Shown piece by piece: positions 30,897-34,571 of a stretch of 34,571 nt of DNA. The stretch is taken from the NCBI GenBank assembly GCA_019746355.1, contig JAIESC010000003.1, positions 1 to 34,571 of the forward strand. Direction: 5' to 3'. This DNA is from Xanthobacteraceae bacterium. Lineage in GTDB: Bacteria > Pseudomonadota > Alphaproteobacteria > Rhizobiales > Xanthobacteraceae. Under the pieces are notes generated by a model, which saw only the letters and a program-made list of their open reading frames with translations, was not told where the DNA came from and searched no databases. A program made the translations under genes and the position numbers. Position 1 is the first letter of the stretch; each line of letters begins with the position of its first letter.

Positions 30897-30916
30897 CGCC
30901 GGCGAGAAAGCCGGCG
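30897..30916. terminator. Hairpin after the BcsS-like gene
   Basis: CGCCGGC-GAGAAA-GCCGGCG is a perfect 7-bp stem about 20 bp past the stop. No T-run follows, so it may stabilise the mRNA end or work with Rho. Confidence 0.45.
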
Positions 30917-30967
30917 ACTGAGGTCCGCCATCACTCAGGCCGTTGATAGGATCCAGCGCCCGGACGC

Positions 30968-30999
30968 GGTCGCGGGTTCGAATCTCGCCGCTCCGACCA
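30968..30999. repeat. Third copy of the tRNA-Pro 3' end (diverged)
   Basis: These 32 bases match the end of tRNA-Pro from the base before the T arm to CCA, with one change in the T stem (GCGAG to GCGGG). The sequence upstream does not form a D or anticodon arm, so it is a remnant, not a gene. It marks a probable old attachment-site boundary. Confidence 0.75.
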
Positions 31000-31033
31000 G
31001 CTTTCCAACCAAAATCAAACACGGCACCCTCGC

Positions 31034-31948
31034 CTACCGCGGCGCGGGCCTTGGCCTTCGGCCTGCGCCGTTGCGCTCGCGACGCGCCAGGCGATGCGCG
31101 GATTTTCTTCTTGCGTCCTTTGCCGCCGTTGCTTTGCCCTGCGCCGGATCATCGTCGGCGACGGACGGCACACGCAGCATTCCGGAGCGGAGCTTGGTGA
31201 TACCGGCCGGCCGGGCGGCCTGAAGCGGGTCGTCGGCCGCGACGTCGAGGCTCACCAGGTAGTCGGCGCCGGCCCGCATCACATGCTCGGCTGCCGCGAC
31301 CGCCGCCGCCCGCTCGTCGCCGTCGATGATGGCGCGCAGGATCGCCGCATGCTCGTCCCAGGAGCGCCCCTGCCGGACCGGATCGTTCGGCGAGAACAGC
31401 ACGGCGGTTCGCTCCCGCAGCTTCCGCAGCACCTCGCCCAGCACCAGATTCTGTCCGGCGGCGGCGAGCTCGTGGTGAAACTGCTGGTTCAACTCGGTGA
31501 GCTGGTCGAAGCGCCGGGCCGCCACCGCGGCCGTGCCCTTCTCCAGAACCTGCGCGATGCGCTTGAGCGTCCGGGTGTCCTGGCGCCGCGCCGCAAGCCG
31601 GGCGTTGTGGCCTTCCAGGACCGCGCGCACCTCGACCGTCTCGCGTGCCTCCTGCTCGGTCATCATGATGACCGAGGCGCCGCGCCGGGCGGTCACTTCG
31701 ATCAGGCCCTCGGACGCCAGAACGCGGATGGCCTCGCGCACCGGATTGCGCGATACGCCGAATTCGGAGGCCAGGCGGCCTTCCACCAGGCGATCCCCCG
31801 GCTTGAACCTCTGGGTGAGAATGGCGTGGCGAAGCTCGGCGATGACCTTCCCGTGCAGCGGCGCGTGCGTTTCACCGAGTCTTGGCATCGCGGATCTTGG
31901 CATCGCGGATCTTGGCATCGCGGATCTTGGCATCGCGGGACGTGACAT
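31034..31948 (-). CDS. GntR-family regulator with FCD ligand-binding domain
   Basis: A transcription factor of up to 304 residues. The winged helix is LHGKVIAELRHAILTQRFKPGDRLVEGRLASEFGVSRNPVREAIRVLASEGLIEV followed by ARRGASV. The FCD domain shows its usual effector-site residues in ELNQQFHHEL, WDEHAAILRAI and AAEHVMRAG, where histidines hold a metal. The tail is Arg/Ala-rich. Four copies of a 15-bp repeat at the 5' end each supply an in-frame ATG (starts at 31948, 31933, 31918, 31903 and 31888), so the true start is uncertain; the conserved part begins after the last one (MPRLGETHAPL). It follows the oxidase-ferredoxin operon on the same strand and probably responds to that pathway's substrate, controlling the divergent promoters near 34000. 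Confidence 0.88.
   Translation of the reverse strand: MSRPAMPRSAMPRSAMPRSAMPRLGETHAPLHGKVIAELRHAILTQRFKPGDRLVEGRLASEFGVSRNPVREAIRVLASEGLIEVTARRGASVIMMTEQEARETVEVRAVLEGHNARLAARRQDTRTLKRIAQVLEKGTAAVAARRFDQLTELNQQFHHELAAAGQNLVLGEVLRKLRERTAVLFSPNDPVRQGRSWDEHAAILRAIIDGDERAAAVAAAEHVMRAGADYLVSLDVAADDPLQAARPAGITKLRSGMLRVPSVADDDPAQGKATAAKDARRKSAHRLARRERNGAGRRPRPAPR
31881..31940. repeat. 15-bp tandem repeat, four units, over the regulator start
   Basis: The unit CTTGGCATCGCGGAT is repeated four times without gaps; the last unit ends GGGA instead of GGAT. On the minus strand each unit encodes I/S-R-S/D-A-M-P-R-type residues and one ATG. Slippage would add or remove whole five-residue units without changing frame. 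Confidence 0.9.
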
Positions 31949-32125
31949 CGAAGGTCCAAATCTGCCTTTTTGCCGCTCGCTGACGGAATACTGCGGACGG
32001 TCCAGCCGGGGCCCGCCGCACCGGTGTACCGCATTTCGCCACGGAATTGAGGCGAATCGATATCGGCTTCGCCGCGATAGGTTACTAAAACCCGCGGTCG
32101 GCTGCCAACGGCCCGGCCCGACGCC

Positions 32126-32419
32126 TCAAGGCCGCTTGACCAGCCAGGACACGCTGACGCTGCCGTTCAGGAAGGTCTGGCACGCCATCCGGTAACCCTG
32201 TTGCAGCTGCGCATCGGTCAGATGCTTGCGCTCCTTGGGCTTCACCGCGTCGGTGTTTTCGATGCCCTTCTCGATCAGGCACTTGCAGGTCCCGCACAGG
32301 CCGCCCCCGCACTTGAAGGGGATGCCGCCCTTCTCGCGCAGCGACAGGCGGAGCAGATTGGTGTTTTCCGGCGCGGTGACGACCTTGCCGCCGTTGGTCA
32401 GGAATGTGACTTCGATCAT
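32126..32419 (-). CDS. [2Fe-2S] ferredoxin (plant type), second of the operon
   Basis: A 97-residue ferredoxin. The cluster ligands are C37, C42, C45 and C80 in the pattern Cx4Cx2C...C (FKCGGGLCGTCKC and YRMACQTF). It should carry single electrons in the cytoplasm. The start is ATG 32419. It is paralogous to the ferredoxin at 32823-33134: both share the same Cys spacing, a late GYR.xCQ motif and similar length, so they probably arose by duplication. The 102-residue gene lies between them. The most likely job is to pass electrons to the diiron oxidase-like protein encoded upstream; a reductase is not encoded here. Confidence 0.88.
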   Translation of the reverse strand: MIEVTFLTNGGKVVTAPENTNLLRLSLREKGGIPFKCGGGLCGTCKCLIEKGIENTDAVKPKERKHLTDAQLQQGYRMACQTFLNGSVSVSWLVKRP

Positions 32420-32439
32420 GGCTCGCGATCCGCGCCGCG

Positions 32440-32748
32440 TCAGGCGCCGCCGTTCAGCGCCACCTTCCGCAGCGTCGCCTCGACATGGCCGAAGTTGGTC
32501 AGGTGCTTCAGCTCGGTGAACGCGCGCTCCACCGTCTCGAACTTCTCGAAGAACTTCGACGGCACGTCGTTGACGATCGCGGTGCCCTCCTCGACCACGC
32601 GGATCTTGGTGTCCTTCAGGAGCTCGGCGATCACGAAATGCGCTTTCTTGTCGCCGTAGAATAGATAGTCGTAAGCCTCGAGCGGCTTCACGCCGTCGAC
32701 GATTTCGGTGCGGAATTTTCCCGGCTTGCTGGTCAGGATCACAAACAT
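32440..32748 (-). CDS. Small protein of unknown function between two ferredoxins
   Basis: A 102-residue soluble protein: MFVILTSKPGKFRTEIVDGVKPLEAYDYLFYGDKKAHFVIAELL, then DTKIRVVEEGTAIVNDVPSKFFEKFETVERAFTELKHL and a short tail. It looks like an alpha/beta protein with an early and a late strand pair; there are no cysteines or obvious cofactor motifs. I recognise no family. Its invariant company of two ferredoxins and an oxidase-like protein suggests an accessory or coupling role in the same reaction. The ATG at 32748 follows a GGAGG-like sequence on the minus strand. It ends 21 bp before the downstream ferredoxin. Confidence 0.7.
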   Translation of the reverse strand: MFVILTSKPGKFRTEIVDGVKPLEAYDYLFYGDKKAHFVIAELLKDTKIRVVEEGTAIVNDVPSKFFEKFETVERAFTELKHLTNFGHVEATLRKVALNGGA

Positions 32749-32822
32749 GACGAGGCCTCCCAATTCCTGATCGAGGTCGCAAACGCCGGCTGCGGACGGC
32801 GTCACGGTGACGGCGCAAGGGG

Positions 32823-33134
32823 CTAGAGCGGCTCGAGCGGCTTGTCGTCCTGGACCAGCTCCAGATCGTGGTTGAGCCAGAGCTGGCACACCAGGCGATA
32901 GCCCTCGTCGAGCCTCGGGCCCAATTGCTTCTTTTCCTTCCAGTTGGGCGCCGGCAGCAGCTCGGCGCCCTTGATGATGCGCGAGGCGCATTTGGCGCAT
33001 TTCCCCATGCCGCAACCGTAGCGCAGGTTGGGAAACGGGAACTGCTTGATGCCGGCCCGCACGACGAGGTTGGTGTTTTCCTTCACCTCGTCGCGGTAGA
33101 CCTGCCCGCCCCGGTGTAGAACGACGGTCGGCAC
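32823..33134 (-). CDS. [2Fe-2S] ferredoxin, first of the operon
   Basis: A 103-residue ferredoxin with ligands C41, C46, C49 and C83 (RYGCGMGKCAKC and YRLVCQLW). It starts with GTG at 33134, three bases after the stop of the oxidase-like gene, so the two are tightly coupled. The segment NWKEKKQLGPRLDEGYRL is similar in place to PKERKHLTDAQLQQGYRM in the other ferredoxin. It is the best candidate for the direct electron donor of the oxidase because of the coupling. An in-frame extension to other starts is not needed. Confidence 0.88.
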   Translation of the reverse strand: MPTVVLHRGGQVYRDEVKENTNLVVRAGIKQFPFPNLRYGCGMGKCAKCASRIIKGAELLPAPNWKEKKQLGPRLDEGYRLVCQLWLNHDLELVQDDKPLEPL

Positions 33135-33137
33135 CGT

Positions 33138-33908
33138 TCAGGCCTGCAGCAGTTCGCGTTCGTACTGCGGCACCTTGGGTTCCACGCTTTCCAGCTCCGA
33201 GAGCGGAATGTCGCCCGCCACGTAGTCGTGGTAGAGCGCGGTGGTGTAAAGCAGCCGCATCTGTGCGCCGATCTCGCAGATCTTCACGCAGCGCTGCTGA
33301 AGCTCGACCGTGTCCGCGTGCTCGAGCACGATCTGGTAGCCGCGCTCGCCGTGAATCTCGTCCGAGACGATGTGCAGGTCGAAGAACTCGACCTCCTCGT
33401 CGGTGAACCTGTATTTCTCGCGCAGCGTCGGCGTCTGCTTGCGGTAGATCGAGGGCACCTGCGACTCGAGGCCCACAACCAGCGCCGCGACCGCGACCAC
33501 CGGATCCTCGCGCATCGCCACCGCATAGCACCAGCTCTGCAGGCCGCGCGTGGTCGCCGTCATGTTATCGGGGTTCTTCACCCGCTCCTCGGTCGTGCCG
33601 CAGGCTTTGGCGAAGCGGATCAGCAGATCCGTGTGGCGGTCGCCGCCGATCTCCTCCTCGTACATGTTGGCGAGCAGGAAGTCCTTGGCATCCGTGTAGC
33701 GGTCCGGCATGCGTGCGTAGATGTAGCCGAGATAGTCCGCGAACGGGCCGACATAGTGGTAGTGGTTCTCCGCCCAGCGCGCGAGATGCTCGCGGCTGAG
33801 CTTGCCGCTCGCCCAGGCGATGCTGAACGGCGCCTTGTTCGCGCTCTTGCCCTTGATGGCGTTTTCGAGGGCCGCGCGGAATTCCACATGATTCATCAGT
33901 TGAGGCAT
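33138..33908 (-). CDS. Haem-oxygenase-like diiron oxidase (HDO/CADD/PqqC-like)
   Basis: A 256-residue all-helical protein of the haem-oxygenase-like fold. Members such as CADD, UndA and SznF use two metal ions and O2. The six ligands expected from CADD-type enzymes are all visible with the right spacing: E85 and H92 (E-x6-H in NMYEEEIGGDRH), E148 (VVGLESQVP), and H179, D183, H186 (FFDLHIVSDEIH). The helix AENHYHYVGPFADYLGYIYAR lies ahead of them. It should therefore be an oxygen-activating enzyme; the substrate is unknown. PqqC itself has no such metal set. ATG 33908 has a GGAGC site nearby; an in-frame start at 33983 lies in the promoter region. It leads an operon with two ferredoxins. Confidence 0.85.
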   Translation of the reverse strand: MPQLMNHVEFRAALENAIKGKSANKAPFSIAWASGKLSREHLARWAENHYHYVGPFADYLGYIYARMPDRYTDAKDFLLANMYEEEIGGDRHTDLLIRFAKACGTTEERVKNPDNMTATTRGLQSWCYAVAMREDPVVAVAALVVGLESQVPSIYRKQTPTLREKYRFTDEEVEFFDLHIVSDEIHGERGYQIVLEHADTVELQQRCVKICEIGAQMRLLYTTALYHDYVAGDIPLSELESVEPKVPQYERELLQA

Positions 33909-33980
33909 CGAGCGCTCCTGTTCGCAGGTTTGAAGCCGGTTTTGCCGGCGGGGCACAGCCGCCGCATTGCACAATGCATG

Positions 33981-33992
33981 CATACTGTATAC
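33981..33992. promoter_or_regulatory. Candidate GntR operator, site 1
   Basis: ATACTGTATACC, with the symmetrical GTATAC core common in operators of FCD-type GntR regulators. It is identical to the site at 34123 and overlaps the candidate -10 of the oxidase operon. Confidence 0.5.
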
Positions 33993-34122
33993 CGATTTTG
34001 AGGGCCGTCAACGCCACCCTTCCGGCGAATGGTGCGATATCCAGGCGAAAAGGTACGATATTCCGCAAGATAACGCCATTCTCGTCGGATGTCTCCGGGT
34101 CATATTGCAAACCTCTCTCGGA

Positions 34123-34134
34123 ATACTGTATACC
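34123..34134. promoter_or_regulatory. Candidate GntR operator, site 2
   Basis: An identical ATACTGTATACC, 142 bp from site 1 and in the same direction. It overlaps the candidate -10 of the transporter gene. Confidence 0.5.
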
Positions 34135-34182
34135 ATGTGCATCAAAAAAAATCACGCGCCCAGGAGCGCGATCGGGGGAAAC

Positions 34183-34571
34183 ATGGGACAGCAAGTCATC
34201 ATCGGGGCGGCGCACTGGGTCTATCTTCTCGGCGTCGTGATCATCGTCATCACGATGATTCTGCGCGCCAACGTCGTGGTGCCGTCGGTCGTCGCGACAT
34301 TTCTGGTGACGCTCGCCTGGACGCAGACGCCGGTGACCGCGCTTGGCAGCGTCTTCAATGCGAGCTTCACCGCGGCAAAGGAGCTGTTCAACATCTTCCT
34401 GGTCATCGCGCTGATGACCGCGCTCCTGAACGCGCTGAAGACGCTGCGGTCGGACATCCGGATGGTCGAGCCGTTTCGCGCGGTGATGAAAAATGGCCAC
34501 ACCGCCTATTTCGTGCTCGCCGGCATCACCTATGTGATCTCGCTGTTCTTCTGGCCGACGCCGGCGGTGCC
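34183..34571 (+). CDS. N-terminal part of a polytopic transporter-like membrane protein (partial)
   Basis: The frame starts at ATG 34183, after a GGGGGAA site, and is open to the end of the window (129 codons). It has at least four hydrophobic segments: WVYLLGVVIIVITMIL, VVVPSVVATFLVTLAW, LFNIFLVIALMTALLNAL and YFVLAGITYVISLFFWP. The first lies close to the N-terminus without a cleavable signal. The arrangement is that of a secondary transporter, perhaps of the ion-transporter (IT) superfamily, but no family signature is decisive. It is divergent from the oxidase operon and shares its control region, so uptake of the pathway's substrate or export of its product is the natural guess. Confidence 0.6.
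   Translation, partial: MGQQVIIGAAHWVYLLGVVIIVITMILRANVVVPSVVATFLVTLAWTQTPVTALGSVFNASFTAAKELFNIFLVIALMTALLNALKTLRSDIRMVEPFRAVMKNGHTAYFVLAGITYVISLFFWPTPAV

Larger units (their letters stand above)
24570..30999. mobile_element. Probable older surface-glycan island at the same tRNA-Pro site
   Basis: The stretch lies between the displaced tRNA-Pro 3' end (attR) and a third, slightly diverged copy of that end at 30968-30999. It holds a decayed nucleotide-sugar hydrolase, two large glycosyltransferase fusions, a small exported protein and a BcsS-like outer-membrane protein. It has no integrase of its own. The simplest reading is two successive insertions into one tRNA, the younger one still equipped with its integrase. 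The alternative is that the third copy is a chance duplication of the tRNA end. Confidence 0.55.
33909..34182. promoter_or_regulatory. Divergent control region between oxidase operon and transporter gene
   Basis: This 274-bp stretch is more AT-rich than its flanks. For the minus operon, TTGACG (reverse strand, near 34010) is followed by TATACA at about 33985-33990 with a short 14-bp spacer. For the transporter, TTGCAA at 34105-34110 is followed after 18 bp by TATACC at 34129-34134. Both -10 regions overlap the 12-bp sites described separately. Confidence 0.5.

Noticed and set aside
31881..31940. CRISPR-like array
   Set aside because: The units are contiguous 15-bp repeats without spacers and lie in a coding region, so it is a tandem repeat, not a CRISPR.

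Overview
The window looks like the chromosome of a high-GC alphaproteobacterium of the order Hyphomicrobiales, probably close to Bradyrhizobium, Rhodopseudomonas or Pseudolabrys. The basis is strong GC bias at third codon positions, GC-rich palindromic intergenic repeats, an orphan TAXI-type solute-binding protein, and a BcsS-like outer-membrane protein with the lineage-typical post-signal sequence. The assignment is inferred from content, not from a database match.

Layout. (1) 1-6085, housekeeping: the tail of a probable enoyl-CoA hydratase, a small membrane protein overlapping a CoA-binding protein, a small secreted Cys protein, O-acetylhomoserine sulfhydrylase, a TAXI solute-binding protein, and a minus-strand pair of heme A synthase and an enoyl-CoA hydratase-like protein, with a DUF2842 protein divergent. 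(2) 6114-14000, an exopolysaccharide locus: deacetylase, a Wzz/tyrosine-kinase-like protein with a degenerate P-loop, a GT4 glycosyltransferase, a polyprenyl-phosphate sugar transferase and an O-antigen-ligase-like protein. A long palindromic repeat lies on each side of the first three genes. (3) A complete tRNA-Pro(GGG) at 14012-14089.

(4) 14045-24569 is an integrated element bounded by a perfect 48-bp direct repeat of the 3' part of tRNA-Pro. It has a tyrosine integrase, an excisionase-like protein, two small DNA-binding proteins and a tight cluster of head and packaging genes (head-closure-like protein, large terminase, HNH nuclease, capsid, prohead protease, connector, portal). I find no tail, lysis, small terminase or replication polymerase gene. 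This gene set resembles capsid-forming phage satellites (cf-PICI-like) more than a complete prophage. The head genes are also in the reverse of the usual HK97 order.

(5) 24570-30999 appears to be a second, older island at the same tRNA, because a third copy of the tRNA-Pro 3' end (32 nt, one mismatch) lies at 30968-30999. It carries a decayed GDP-mannose mannosyl hydrolase gene, two large fusions of helical repeats to glycosyltransferase domains, a small exported protein with a tandemly duplicated tail, and a BcsS-like protein, so it is a cell-surface glycan island.

(6) 31034-34571: a minus-strand operon encodes a haem-oxygenase-fold diiron oxidase-like protein with all six expected metal ligands, two [2Fe-2S] ferredoxins around a 102-residue protein I do not recognise, and at its end a GntR/FCD regulator with a 15-bp tandem repeat over its start. 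A transporter-like membrane protein is divergent. The shared intergenic region carries two identical 12-bp sites overlapping candidate -10 regions. This looks like an uncharacterised uptake and oxidation pathway under GntR control.
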